NCBI GenBank assembly: GCA_900545545.1 | Contig: UQZO01000011.1 | Location: 1 to 64,000, forward strand | Source of the DNA: an uncultured Subdoligranulum sp. | GTDB lineage: Bacteria; Bacillota; Clostridia; Oscillospirales; Ruminococcaceae | Direction: 5' to 3' | Length of the DNA: 64,000 nt | Shown: one piece after another, positions 32,571 to 40,879 of the stretch | Position numbering within the stretch: the first letter of the stretch is position 1 | How the letters are laid out: every line of letters starts with the position of its first letter | Translations under genes and position numbers: made by a program | Notes under the pieces: model-generated | Told to the model about the DNA's origin: nothing | The model's database searches: none | Seen by the model: the letters and a program-made list of their open reading frames with translations, nothing else

Positions 32571-33446
32571 GTGAACGGACATGCAACCTTTTTGCCCCGG
32601 CGCACGCTGTACGGGGTCCTTGCCGTCGTGCTGGTATTGATTGCGCTGGGGTCTTTTGTGGATTATCCCCTTTCCCTGGCGCTGTACGATGCCACCAACC
32701 CCTTTGCCATGTTTTTTGCCGCCTACGGCGCGATTCCCGCCCCCCTGGGCTGTGTGGCGGCAGGCACGCTGTTTGTCTGCGGGCGCAGCCGGGACAAGAA
32801 AATGGCGGGCACGCTGCAAGGGATCGGCGGCATCCTGGTGCTTTTGGTGGGGGTGGGCCTGGCCTGCTTTTTGCCCGCGGTGTATCTGCCGGTGTCGCCC
32901 GCCCTGCTGGCCGGGATCGGCCTGGTGTTGTCTGCCGGTACGGTTTTCCTCGTCCACCGCCTGGCAAAGGGGGCAGACCGCGCCGCGATCACCCGCGTAG
33001 CCCTCGCCATCCTTCTTGTCATCCTCTGCGAACTGCTGGTGGTCAACCTCATCAAAGTTTGCTGGGGACGCCCCCGCATGCGGCTGGTCGCCAACCACCC
33101 GGAAGCCTACTTCTTCCCCTGGTGGCGGTGGGGCACCGCGCTGAAAGAGCCCCTTATGGCCGCCGGAGTGGCAGCGGATGAATTCAAATCTTTCCCTTCC
33201 GGCCATACCGCCAACGCCACCACCATGCTTTTGCTGGGGCTGATCCCGTATCTGAAACCGCAGCTGCAAAAATACCAAAAGGCTCTGGTGGCCTTTGGGT
33301 TTGCCTGGGCCGCCGTCGTAGCGCTTTCCCGTATTCTGCTCGGTGCCCACTACCTGACCGACACAGCCGTGGGCTTTTTGATCGGGTTCCTCAGCGTGTA
33401 TCTGATCTGCAACTTCCTGTTTCGGCCGCGGGGCAAGAAGCCTTAA
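32571..33446 (+). CDS. PAP2-family membrane phosphatase
   Basis: A 291-residue membrane protein with about seven helices and the full acid phosphatase signature: KVCWGRPR near residue 164, FPSGHT near 206 and SRILLGAHYLTD near 253 (Lys-Arg-Pro, Ser-Gly-His, Arg-His-Asp). The catalytic His is the one in the third motif. Such enzymes dephosphorylate lipid phosphates, for example undecaprenyl pyrophosphate, phosphatidate or phosphatidylglycerol phosphate. The start is a GTG with GAGAGGG nine bases upstream. A -10-like TATACT at 32464 has no convincing -35. Confidence 0.9.
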   Translation: MNGHATFLPRRTLYGVLAVVLVLIALGSFVDYPLSLALYDATNPFAMFFAAYGAIPAPLGCVAAGTLFVCGRSRDKKMAGTLQGIGGILVLLVGVGLACFLPAVYLPVSPALLAGIGLVLSAGTVFLVHRLAKGADRAAITRVALAILLVILCELLVVNLIKVCWGRPRMRLVANHPEAYFFPWWRWGTALKEPLMAAGVAADEFKSFPSGHTANATTMLLLGLIPYLKPQLQKYQKALVAFGFAWAAVVALSRILLGAHYLTDTAVGFLIGFLSVYLICNFLFRPRGKKP

Positions 33447-33479
33447 ATTATCATACCACCGTTCTTTGCAGCCAAAAAA

Positions 33480-33506
33480 CAGCCGCCCGCCGGGCGGCTG
33501 TTTTTT
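33480..33506 (+). terminator. Terminator after the PAP2 gene
   Basis: CAGCCGCC pairs with GGCGGCTG across a 5-base loop, followed by TTTTTT. Confidence 0.9.
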
Positions 33507-33619
33507 ATTGCCGCACACTTTTGCGGGGTACCGCAGCCCTTGTATCCTTTGCCGCCCATTTGTTGCAACATCACACTTCTGCCCAAAAGCAAAACGGTGA
33601 TTTTGGGCAACTTGCCCTC

Positions 33620-33647
33620 TTGACCGGATTGGAAAAATCGATATAAT
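33620..33647 (+). promoter_or_regulatory. Promoter of the PerR / hydrogenase / rubrerythrin operon
   Basis: TTGACC (33620-33625) and a perfect TATAAT (33642-33647) are 16 bases apart, followed at once by a PerR-like box. Confidence 0.82.
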
Positions 33648-33651
33648 AGAA

Positions 33652-33666
33652 TTAGAATAATTCTAA
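33652..33666. promoter_or_regulatory. PerR/Fur box
   Basis: TTAGAATAATTCTAA is a perfect 7-1-7 palindrome matching the Bacillus Per box style (TTATAATNATTATAA). It covers the expected transcription start, so binding would repress the operon. Confidence 0.85.
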
Positions 33667-33683
33667 ATTTGGTGTTGAGAACT

Positions 33684-34049
33684 ATGTCAAAATATGGAAA
33701 GAAAATTCTGGAGATCGTAAGTTCCTCCCGCAGCCATATGACGGCCGAGGAGATTTTTTTGGCACTGCGGCAAGCCTACCCCACGGTGGTGCTGGCTACG
33801 GTGTACAACAACCTCAACCGTCTGCTGCAGGAGGAGCTGATCCGCAAGATCTCGGTGGAAGGAATGCCCGACCGGTATGACCGCATCCAGCGCCATGACC
33901 ACCTAGTGTGCAGGAAGTGCGGCAAACTGATGGACATTGATCTGGGCGACCTGACCAAACAGTTTGAGAAAAAGGCGGGAATCCCGATATTATCATATGA
34001 CCTGAAATTGAATGTTCTCTGTGAAGCCTGCCGGAAAAAAAGTACTTGA
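33684..34049 (+). CDS. perR: Fur-family regulator, PerR-like
   Basis: A 121-residue regulator. The N-terminal winged helix (MTAEEIFLALRQAYPTVVLATVYNNLNRLLQEELI) is typical, and the regulatory-site cluster IQRHDHLVCRKCGK contains the His-x-His of PerR-type sensing. Structural zinc is held by CRKC and CEAC. PerR senses peroxide by metal-catalysed His oxidation and derepresses its targets. The self-facing Per box and the following peroxide-defence genes support that identity; Fur or Zur cannot be fully excluded. The ATG at 33684 is chosen over a TTG at 33669 that overlaps the operator side of the leader. The ribosome site is weak. Confidence 0.87.
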   Translation: MSKYGKKILEIVSSSRSHMTAEEIFLALRQAYPTVVLATVYNNLNRLLQEELIRKISVEGMPDRYDRIQRHDHLVCRKCGKLMDIDLGDLTKQFEKKAGIPILSYDLKLNVLCEACRKKST

Positions 34050-36132
34050 AAAGGATGTGACCCCACTGAACCATTTACCATTGTCAGTCCGAGTCGCCAT
34101 TGAGGCGGACAACCCCAGCATTGTTCGTTGGGAAGAAAAGTGTATCCGCTGCGGCATGTGCAAGGAAGCCTGCACCAACCTGATGGGGGTGCACGGCACC
34201 TACACGCTGGAGCAAACGGGCGGAAAAGCGCTGTGCATCTACTGCGGCCAGTGCGCCAACGTCTGCCCGGTGGACAGCATCACCGAGCGGGATGAAGCGC
34301 CCCAGGTGCAAAAGGCCATCGCCGACCCGGACAAGGTGGTGGTGGTCAGCACCTCCCCCGCCGTCCGTGCCGCCCTGGGCGAGGAGTTCGGCATGGAGCC
34401 GGGCGCCTTTGTAGAGGGCAAGATGGTTGCCCTGCTGCGGGCCCTGGGGGTCGATTACGTGCTGGACACCAACTTTGCCGCCGACCTGACCATTGTGGAG
34501 GAAGCCAGTGAACTGATCCGCCGCATTACCGAGAAGGACCGTCCCCTGCCCCAGTTCACCAGCTGCTGCCCCGGGTGGGTCCATTTTGCGGAGATCTACG
34601 CCCCCGAACTGCTGCCGCACCTGTCCACCGCCAAAAGCCCCATCGGCATGCAGGGCCCCACGGTAAAAACCTACTTTGCCAAACAGATGGGGCTGGACCC
34701 CAGGCAAATCGTCCATGTAGCCCTGACCCCCTGCACCGCCAAAAAGTTTGAGATCCGGCGGGAGGAAATGCACGCCGCCGGCGATTACCACGGCGTGGAA
34801 GGGATGCGGGACACCGATCAGGTGATCACCACCCGGGAACTGGCCCGCTGGGCCAAGACCGCCGGCATCGACTGGAACGCCCTGCCGGATTCCGCCTACG
34901 ATTCCCTGATGGGCAAAGCTTCGGGCGCAGGCGTCATCTTTGGCAACACCGGCGGCGTGATGGAGGCGGCGCTGCGTACCGCCTACGCCTACCTCACCGG
35001 CCAGGATGCGCCCCAGACCCTGCTCCAGCTTGAACCCGCCCGGGGCTACGAAGGGGTGCGGGAAGCCCGGGTGGAAATCGGGGAACTGACGCTACAGGTG
35101 GCCGTAGTGTACGGCACCGCAAACGCCCGCACCTTCCTGCAGCGAATGAAGGAGAGCGGCAAACAGTACCACTTTGTGGAAGTCATGGCTTGCCCGGGCG
35201 GCTGCATCGGCGGCGGCGGACAGCCCAAAGACCTGATGAAAGACGCCGACGATACCCGCAAGCGCCGCATTGCCGCCCTGTACCGCCGGGATGAGGCCAT
35301 GACACTGCGTACCAGCCACGAGAACCCCGAGATCAAGGAGGTTTACGAAGCTTTCTACGGCAAGCCCCTCAGCCCGCTGGCCGAGCAGATGCTTCACACC
35401 AGCTATCAGGACCGAAGCGACCTCCTGCATAAAGAAAACAAAACGACAACAAAAGGAGAAACAAAGATTATGAAAAAGTGGAAATGCAAAATCTGCGGTT
35501 ACATTCACGAAGGCGACAGCGCCCCGGAGGCCTGCCCCATCTGCAAGCAGCCCGCTTCCGCCTTTGAGCTGATCGAGGAAGCCCCCGCCAAGAGCACCAA
35601 CAAATACGCCGGCACCCAGACCGAAAAGAATCTGGAAGCCGCTTTCGCCGGGGAGTCCCAGGCCCGAAACAAGTACACCTACTTCTCTTCCGTAGCCCAG
35701 AACGAAGGCTACGAGCAGATTGCCGCTCTGTTCCTGCAGACCGCCGAAAACGAAAAGGCTCACGCCAAGCTGTGGTTCGAGGAGCTGCACGGTGTAGGCA
35801 CCACCGCCGAAAACCTGCTCCACGCCGCCGAAGGCGAAAACTACGAGTGGACCGACATGTATGACAGCTTTGCCAAAACCGCTGAGGAGGAGGGCTTCCC
35901 GGAGCTGGCTGCCAAGTTCCGCCTGGTCGCCGCCATTGAGAAGCGCCACGAGGAGCGCTACCGCGCCCTGCTGCACAATGTGGAGACTGCCCAGGTCTTT
36001 GAAAAGAGCGAGGTCAAGGTTTGGGAGTGCCGCAACTGCGGCCACATCGTGGTAGGCACCGCCGCCCCGGAGGTCTGCCCCACCTGCAACTACGCCAAGA
36101 GCTTCTTTGAGATCCATACCGACAACTACTGA
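34012..36132 (+). CDS. [FeFe] hydrogenase running in frame into rubrerythrin
   Basis: One 706-codon frame holds two proteins that are normally separate. Residues 1-460 are an [FeFe] hydrogenase of the short, two-ferredoxin kind: CIRCGMCKEAC (44-54), CIYCGQCANVC (75-85), then H-cluster motifs TSCCPGW near 183, PCTAKKFE near 242 and ACPGGCIGGGG near 395. Residues 487-706 are a rubrerythrin: rubredoxin site CKICGY/CPIC, a diiron four-helix bundle (ENLEAAFAGESQARNKY-type motif and EKAHAKLWF), then a second rubredoxin site CRNCGH/CPTC. The linker at about 465-486 looks like translated spacer with no stop. Product could be a true fusion, or separate proteins. Role: hydrogen turnover and peroxide reduction. 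The hydrogenase start is unsure: the ATG at 34012 overlaps perR by 38 bases and lacks a ribosome site. Confidence 0.85.
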   Translation: MFSVKPAGKKVLEKDVTPLNHLPLSVRVAIEADNPSIVRWEEKCIRCGMCKEACTNLMGVHGTYTLEQTGGKALCIYCGQCANVCPVDSITERDEAPQVQKAIADPDKVVVVSTSPAVRAALGEEFGMEPGAFVEGKMVALLRALGVDYVLDTNFAADLTIVEEASELIRRITEKDRPLPQFTSCCPGWVHFAEIYAPELLPHLSTAKSPIGMQGPTVKTYFAKQMGLDPRQIVHVALTPCTAKKFEIRREEMHAAGDYHGVEGMRDTDQVITTRELARWAKTAGIDWNALPDSAYDSLMGKASGAGVIFGNTGGVMEAALRTAYAYLTGQDAPQTLLQLEPARGYEGVREARVEIGELTLQVAVVYGTANARTFLQRMKESGKQYHFVEVMACPGGCIGGGGQPKDLMKDADDTRKRRIAALYRRDEAMTLRTSHENPEIKEVYEAFYGKPLSPLAEQMLHTSYQDRSDLLHKENKTTTKGETKIMKKWKCKICGYIHEGDSAPEACPICKQPASAFELIEEAPAKSTNKYAGTQTEKNLEAAFAGESQARNKYTYFSSVAQNEGYEQIAALFLQTAENEKAHAKLWFEELHGVGTTAENLLHAAEGENYEWTDMYDSFAKTAEEEGFPELAAKFRLVAAIEKRHEERYRALLHNVETAQVFEKSEVKVWECRNCGHIVVGTAAPEVCPTCNYAKSFFEIHTDNY
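35452..35472 (+). promoter_or_regulatory. Internal ribosome site and start codon for rubrerythrin
   Basis: AAAGGAG (35452-35458) lies 11 bases before the ATG at 35470, exactly where rubrerythrin begins. Free rubrerythrin of 220 residues (35470-36132) is therefore probably made even if the upstream frame also reads through. Confidence 0.75.
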
Positions 36133-36141
36133 TTCCAACGC

Positions 36142-36188
36142 AAAAAGGAGACAGGTCCTTCCAACCGGGAGGACCTGTCTCCTTTTTT
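36142..36188 (+). terminator. Terminator of the PerR / hydrogenase / rubrerythrin operon
   Basis: An 18-bp perfect stem (36142-36159 with 36170-36187) ends in TTTTTT, ten bases after the stop. Confidence 0.93.
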
Positions 36189-36262
36189 GTCTGGGGCATG
36201 TTTTACCATAACGGGTATTTTCGTGCGCGATATGCGCATGCTGCATCCGGACGGGAAGCTTT

Positions 36263-37369
36263 TTATCGGAACAGCAATTCCAGAAAATCCACAATGCATT
36301 GCCGCCACACATTCCAGGTATGGGCGCCGTCATATTGCTTTCTGACGCAGCGGATTCCATACTTTTCGCAGAGGGCATCATCTTTTTGGAAAGACGCCCA
36401 AAAGGGATCATTCCCACCCATGCCGCGGAAGAACAGGCGGGTCTGCTGGTTGAAGGCATCCGCCTGCTCGGCAAGATGCGCAAGATGGGCATTGTTTCCG
36501 TCAAAAATATTTCCCATAAAACCGCTGAACAGTCCGACCCAACCAAACAGGCCGATGTGGGTGAATACCGTCATGCTGGTCTGCAGTGACCCCATCGAAA
36601 GACCCGCAAGCGCATGATTGTCCTTTCCGGGTTTGACACGATACCGTTTTTCCACAAGCGGCATAATGTCCCTGAGAAGTTCTTCGGTAAACCATTCCGG
36701 CCGGTGTGCAATGTCGCCGTTTTCTTTTTCTTCCCGCATCATGCCATCCGCCGTAACAATGAGCATCGGCCGGATTTTTTCTTCCCGAATGAGCTGATCG
36801 GCGATCTCGGCCAGTTTGCCCTGGTAGATCCACCCCAGCTCATTCTCACCGTACCCGTGCTGCAGGTACAGGACCGGGTAGCTTTCCGCCGTTTCGCCAT
36901 AACCCGGCGGTGTATAAATGTAGCAGCATTTTTCCTTTTTGCTGATATGAGCGGTATAGCGTTCCTGGCAGATTGTACCGCGAACCGCGGCGGGTTCCCC
37001 GTGTGTTTCGTCCCAGGCAATATCCAGATAGTTGATCGGGTGATTGTCGCCAAATCCGATGGGAAGGTAACTGGAGAGTACCGGGTTGCCGTCCAGCAGG
37101 ATTCTGACATAGCAGAATTCTTCCAGCCCCTTCAACGGCAGCTGCCAGAACCCGTCGGCCTCTTTCGTGAAGGACAGGACTTTTTCCTCACCCACCACTT
37201 CCAGCTGCACGCGCTGCGCGTGCGGATAGCGCAGCCGGAGGAAGGCACCGTTTTCCGTGCGGAAAACGCCTTCCTGTTCACCGGCAGAGGCGGTCATTCG
37301 GTCAAAGTCCATATTCAGGGGCGATCTTCGGCTCAACGCCTGGATGGATTCATTCAGTATGCTTTTCAT
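36263..37369 (-). CDS. Putative esterase, XynZ/feruloyl esterase type
   Basis: A 368-residue alpha/beta hydrolase of the esterase D group. Residues 30-125 look like the beta-sandwich that often precedes such esterases. Residues 150-368 are the catalytic domain: YPVLYLQHGYGENE forms the oxyanion region, GLSMGS (near 253) carries the nucleophile Ser, and GAHTWNVWR near 350 carries the His. Relatives cleave acetyl or feruloyl esters from xylan. It has no signal peptide, so it would act on imported oligosaccharides. Its start overlaps the stop of the next esterase by four bases (ATGA). Confidence 0.85.
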   Translation of the reverse strand: MKSILNESIQALSRRSPLNMDFDRMTASAGEQEGVFRTENGAFLRLRYPHAQRVQLEVVGEEKVLSFTKEADGFWQLPLKGLEEFCYVRILLDGNPVLSSYLPIGFGDNHPINYLDIAWDETHGEPAAVRGTICQERYTAHISKKEKCCYIYTPPGYGETAESYPVLYLQHGYGENELGWIYQGKLAEIADQLIREEKIRPMLIVTADGMMREEKENGDIAHRPEWFTEELLRDIMPLVEKRYRVKPGKDNHALAGLSMGSLQTSMTVFTHIGLFGWVGLFSGFMGNIFDGNNAHLAHLAEQADAFNQQTRLFFRGMGGNDPFWASFQKDDALCEKYGIRCVRKQYDGAHTWNVWRQCIVDFLELLFR

Positions 37370-38163
37370 CGTTGTTCCTCCACTGCCCAGTGAACGGCCT
37401 TTGCCAGGTACTCATTCCAGAATTTCCAGTCATGGATGCCCGGGCTTTCTTCATAGTGCACCGCCACGTTCTGCTGTTTGAGGAAATCGCGGAAGGCCCG
37501 GTTTTGCTGCAAAAGGAAATCTTCCGTACCGCAGGCCATATAGATTTCCGGCAGCGTTGCACCGCTCTTCTGCAGTTCCTTTACCAGATACTCCGGATTG
37601 TTGACGCTTTCCTCCAACGCATCCAGCGGGCCGAACACCGAACGGAAATAGTCATAATCCGCCATATCATTCTGGAAGCCGGGTTTCTGGTTTTCGATAT
37701 CGTGCACGATCAACGCCGAGGACAGCGCCAGGATCTTGCCAAAAGTGCCCGGGTAGCGCAATCCTGTGTGGATGGCGCCGAACCCGCCCATCGAGACACC
37801 GCCGATCCAGGTATCTTCCCGCCGGGTGCTGAGCCGGTAGGTTTTTCCGATGTAGTCCACAATTTCTTTGCCGGCAAAGTCCTCGTAGGCTCTTCCGGTG
37901 CCCTTCTGGTTCAGGTAAAAGCTGTTTTCTCCGGAAAGCATGACAACGGCCACATTGTTCTGCAGCGCAATTTCATGGATCAGGCTCCCGGTAATCCAGT
38001 CCAGTGAGCTGCCGGAATATCCGATGAGCAGATACAGTACTTTGGGCGGCCGGTTATAATGCTCGGTCTTCATTTCCGGCGCCGTATCGTTGGGAATATA
38101 CATGTGGTAGGTAACCGAACGTTTCAATGCATCCGAAAGATACATGCCTTGTATTACAGACAT
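37366..38163 (-). CDS. Putative acetyl esterase (alpha/beta hydrolase, esterase D family)
   Basis: A 265-residue single-domain esterase like tributyrin esterase EstA or acetylxylan esterases. Ser is in GGVSMGGFGA near 128, Asp is probably in CGTEDFLLQQ near 213, and His is in SPGIHDWKFW near 245. It has no signal peptide. It is translationally coupled to the esterase after it and lies 18 bases after the SGNH hydrolase, so the three are one operon for removing acyl groups. AAAGGAA is just upstream of the start. Confidence 0.87.
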   Translation of the reverse strand: MSVIQGMYLSDALKRSVTYHMYIPNDTAPEMKTEHYNRPPKVLYLLIGYSGSSLDWITGSLIHEIALQNNVAVVMLSGENSFYLNQKGTGRAYEDFAGKEIVDYIGKTYRLSTRREDTWIGGVSMGGFGAIHTGLRYPGTFGKILALSSALIVHDIENQKPGFQNDMADYDYFRSVFGPLDALEESVNNPEYLVKELQKSGATLPEIYMACGTEDFLLQQNRAFRDFLKQQNVAVHYEESPGIHDWKFWNEYLAKAVHWAVEEQR

Positions 38164-38181
38164 TCCTTTTCCTCCTGTTTG

Positions 38182-39378
38182 TCAGAGTATCGCCTTTTCT
38201 TGCATCAGCCGGAACGCCGTCTCGGCCATGAGCTCTCCGCCCCGGGTGTTGGGATGGAGGCCATCGCCAATATGAATGCCGTCTTTCATGCGGTCGGGCT
38301 GTTCCGGGTTGGCGGCGGCCCGGTCGTAATCCAGCACACCGTCTGCCTTTGCGGTTTGGCGGATCCAGCTGTTCAACGCGGTCCGGATGCGGTCGCCCTC
38401 TTCGATCCAGGAGGTGTATTCCTCGTTCCAAAACGGCATGACGGTGCCCACAAAGATGGGCCGCTCATGGCGGTGGGCTTCATCGATCATGTGGGAAATT
38501 CCCTGGATGAGTTCCTGTGCCGAAACGATTTCGTTTGGATGCTGGAATACATAAGGATGCATAATATCATTGACACCTTCCAGCAGCAGGATCAGGTCCG
38601 GAGCGTCTTCGCCGAACACATCCTCCTCAAACCGGGATACGCCGGCCGGGCCAAAGCAGGACCCTTCCCCCACCAGCGCAGGGGCATGGCTGGCATCGTG
38701 CAGAATGCGGTTGCCGCCGATGCCATAGTTCACAACAGACACGCGGCCCGGCATTTCCTGAAGGATTCTGTTCATCAGCGCATCCGAGAAGTAGGACATG
38801 TGGGTGATGGAATCGCCAAACAGGGCAATCGTCTTGACCTGCTCCTCCGTATACAGAAGAATCTCGGTTACGCCGGCAATGATATCCGCCTTGTTCACAT
38901 CCGCATCCACGTAGGGATAGATCTCACGGCTTTCTTTCCATCCATCCGTTCCCGTTTCCAGCCGGTAGCCGCCCGGATAATACTGTGTACGGGTCGTCTG
39001 TGTGGACCAAACCGAGGCGCTGCACTGTATGACCTGACGCTCCTTGAGATAGAGGAACAGCAGGATGTCCTCGCCTGCCCGGACGTTCCATTCCACAGCA
39101 TCGCTGTAGAATTCCTCCCCGGGTGCCAGAACGATGGTTTCCTTACCGTCTTTGGTGATGATGCAACAATCCCGCATCTGCCCGGCGGCATCCTTTCTGG
39201 CTACGGTCACCTTCTCGATGGCAAGGGGCACACGCCCGTATTTGTTGGAAAATTTAAGTTTCAGCTTTTCGCCGTTCAAATTATTGCGAAACACCGTTCT
39301 TTGGGTAAGGTTTTCCACTTCACCCAGGTCCGCATTGTAATTGACCGGCAGATATTTCCATGTTGCTTTCCATTTCAT
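38182..39378 (-). CDS. SGNH/GDSL hydrolase with an N-terminal beta domain
   Basis: A 398-residue hydrolase. The first 170 residues look like a beta-sandwich. The SGNH domain follows: FGDSITHMS near 187 with the nucleophile Ser, a Gly in NYGIGGNRI near 221, Asn in EGVNDIMHP near 267, and a C-terminal DGLHPNTRG with the Asp-His pair. Members are acetyl esterases or lipases; here deacetylation of xylo-oligosaccharides is likely given the two esterases behind it. First gene of the operon. I start at 39378 because GGAGG is 9 bases upstream; the first ATG of the MLKM pair is too close to it. Confidence 0.86.
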   Translation of the reverse strand: MKWKATWKYLPVNYNADLGEVENLTQRTVFRNNLNGEKLKLKFSNKYGRVPLAIEKVTVARKDAAGQMRDCCIITKDGKETIVLAPGEEFYSDAVEWNVRAGEDILLFLYLKERQVIQCSASVWSTQTTRTQYYPGGYRLETGTDGWKESREIYPYVDADVNKADIIAGVTEILLYTEEQVKTIALFGDSITHMSYFSDALMNRILQEMPGRVSVVNYGIGGNRILHDASHAPALVGEGSCFGPAGVSRFEEDVFGEDAPDLILLLEGVNDIMHPYVFQHPNEIVSAQELIQGISHMIDEAHRHERPIFVGTVMPFWNEEYTSWIEEGDRIRTALNSWIRQTAKADGVLDYDRAAANPEQPDRMKDGIHIGDGLHPNTRGGELMAETAFRLMQEKAIL

Positions 39379-39397
39379 TTTCAGCATCCTCCCTGGT

Positions 39398-39426
39398 TTG
39401 CATTTACTGCATTCAGATGTTATAAT
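39398..39426 (+). promoter_or_regulatory. Promoter of the AraC-type gene
   Basis: TTGCAT (39398-39403) and TATAAT (39421-39426) are 17 bases apart, within the 73-base gap to the divergent esterase operon. Confidence 0.75.
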
Positions 39427-39451
39427 TTTTTTGGCAGGAGGCGAGAAGAGC

Positions 39452-40093
39452 ATGTTATATGAAGCATTCAACGACACTTTTGAGAATGTCCCGGTGAAAG
39501 TCTACCGGCACGATCTGACCGGAAAGTATATTTGGGCCCCTATGCACTGGCACCGGAGCTTAGAGCTTTTCGTCTCCTTTGAAGGGCGAAACTACCTGAA
39601 TATCGGCCGTGATGATTTTGTTTTTACCGATACGGACTGGACCATCATCAACAGCAGCGAGCTGCATTCTGCGCGGTATTACTCTTCTACGGATCGTTTC
39701 AAAGGAATCTCCATCATCATTTCGCTTCCTTTTATTGAAAAATGGATCGGCAAGAATGTGTACTTTTATAATCCGTCCGATCCCGTTGTCACCCAAAAAA
39801 TCCACACTGCCGCAATGGCAGTCTATCAGCTCGACGAATCCGCAGAGTATTACTCCCTGAAACTCATGAAATACAGTATGGAACTTATAACCCTGCTGGC
39901 AGAATACTGTATCAAAAAAGATGTGGTGTACAAAATCCCGTTCAACAAGGCGCAGTCTAAAGGAACCGCCTTTTTAAATTATATCGAGGGAAACTACGCC
40001 CGCGAACTGTCTCTGAATGAAATCGCGGAGCATTTTCAGTACACACCCAGCTCTTTTTCCAGATTTTTCAAGGAAACGGTGGGGGTAAACTAA
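39452..40093 (+). pseudogene. AraC-family regulator, cut off inside its DNA-binding domain
   Basis: 213 residues remain. The N-terminal cupin-like sensing domain is intact (WAPMHWHRSLELFVSFEG...). The C-terminal helix-turn-helix pair begins at YARELSLNEIAEHFQYTPSSFSRFFKETVGVN and then stops, so the second helix-turn-helix (about 60 residues) is missing. The stop falls where a binding-protein gene on the opposite strand is also cut. It was probably the activator of the divergent esterase operon. As it stands it should not bind DNA normally. AGGAGG nine bases upstream confirms the start. Confidence 0.85.
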
Positions 40094-40380
40094 AGCGACA
40101 TCCACTTCTGCAGCTGATCGTCGCCCGCCGCAATGTACTCCACGGTAATGCCGGGGTTTGCTTCCTCGAATTTGCTGATGGCGTTCTGGAACATCTCGTC
40201 CTTACCGGTCTCGGTGGTGTAGAACGAAATTTCTACCGGCTCGCTCGCGGAAGTGCTGCTTTCCCCCGTAGCAGATCCGGAAGCCGTGCCGGAGGAAGAA
40301 GTTCCCTCTGCGCCGCCACATCCGGCAAGAAGCCCCGTTGCCATGGATGCTGCAAGCAGCATGCTTACCATTTTTTTCAT
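40090..40380 (-). pseudogene. N-terminal fragment of an ABC sugar-binding lipoprotein
   Basis: 96 residues remain: a signal peptide with lipobox GLLAGC (Cys21), a Ser/Thr/Gly linker, and the first strands of a family 1 binding protein (VEISFYTTETGKDEMFQNAISKF...DQLQKWMSL). The frame then hits a stop made by foreign sequence at 40090. AAGGAGG eight bases upstream and a -10-like TATAAT near 40423 on the minus strand show the front end is real. The missing rest (about 340 residues) could in part be the C-terminal fragment at 26445-27038. Confidence 0.85.
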
Positions 40381-40879
40381 GTTGGTAACCTCCTTGGTGC
40401 TTTTTATGTTATCTTCATTATAATCACGAACAATTTCCATTACTTCCCCATATTTTCCCTGTTTATGGTCAATTATTTACTTTTTACAGTTAATCACCTT
40501 TTCCCGCTGGCGTTTTGTGCACTTTGCTACATAAAACTCTGTGAAAAGTGGAGAAAAAACGGTTCAGTAGTTTTTTACCAATCATATTGAACATGATATA
40601 TAAACGGCAAATACTTCATAAGAATTCATCTGTTTCCTGTGCAACGCCGCGCCTGCATTGTAGGGTATCCCCATCGGTCTTTCCCATTGCTGCAAAGAAA
40701 AACATTTTACGTTGTAACGGAAAATCAAAAAATAAATTCCTGCATTTTTATCGCATCTCAAAACAAGAAAAGCCACTGCCTTTTAGACGGGTCTTGGTGG
40801 AATGTCTTAACAAAAAAGATATTCTGAGAAAATCAGGTAGATCCAACAGCTGCTGCAAAGTGATAGAATGCCCCCGTTC
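40381..40879. other. AT-rich intergenic region with one repeat copy
   Basis: No supported gene. It is markedly richer in A and T than the first 36 kb. It includes the promoter region of the lipoprotein fragment and the repeat at 40690-40838. Confidence 0.6.
40690..40838 (+). repeat. Dispersed ~150-bp repeat, copy A
   Basis: It aligns along its length with 42960-43107. The best-kept blocks are TGCAAAGAAAAA, then TGCATTTTTATCGCATCTC with ACAAGAAAAG, then GGGTCTTGGTGG, and the end CTTAACAAAAAAGATAT. It lies outside genes. Function unknown: a miniature element, a decayed gene piece or an RNA. Confidence 0.75.
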
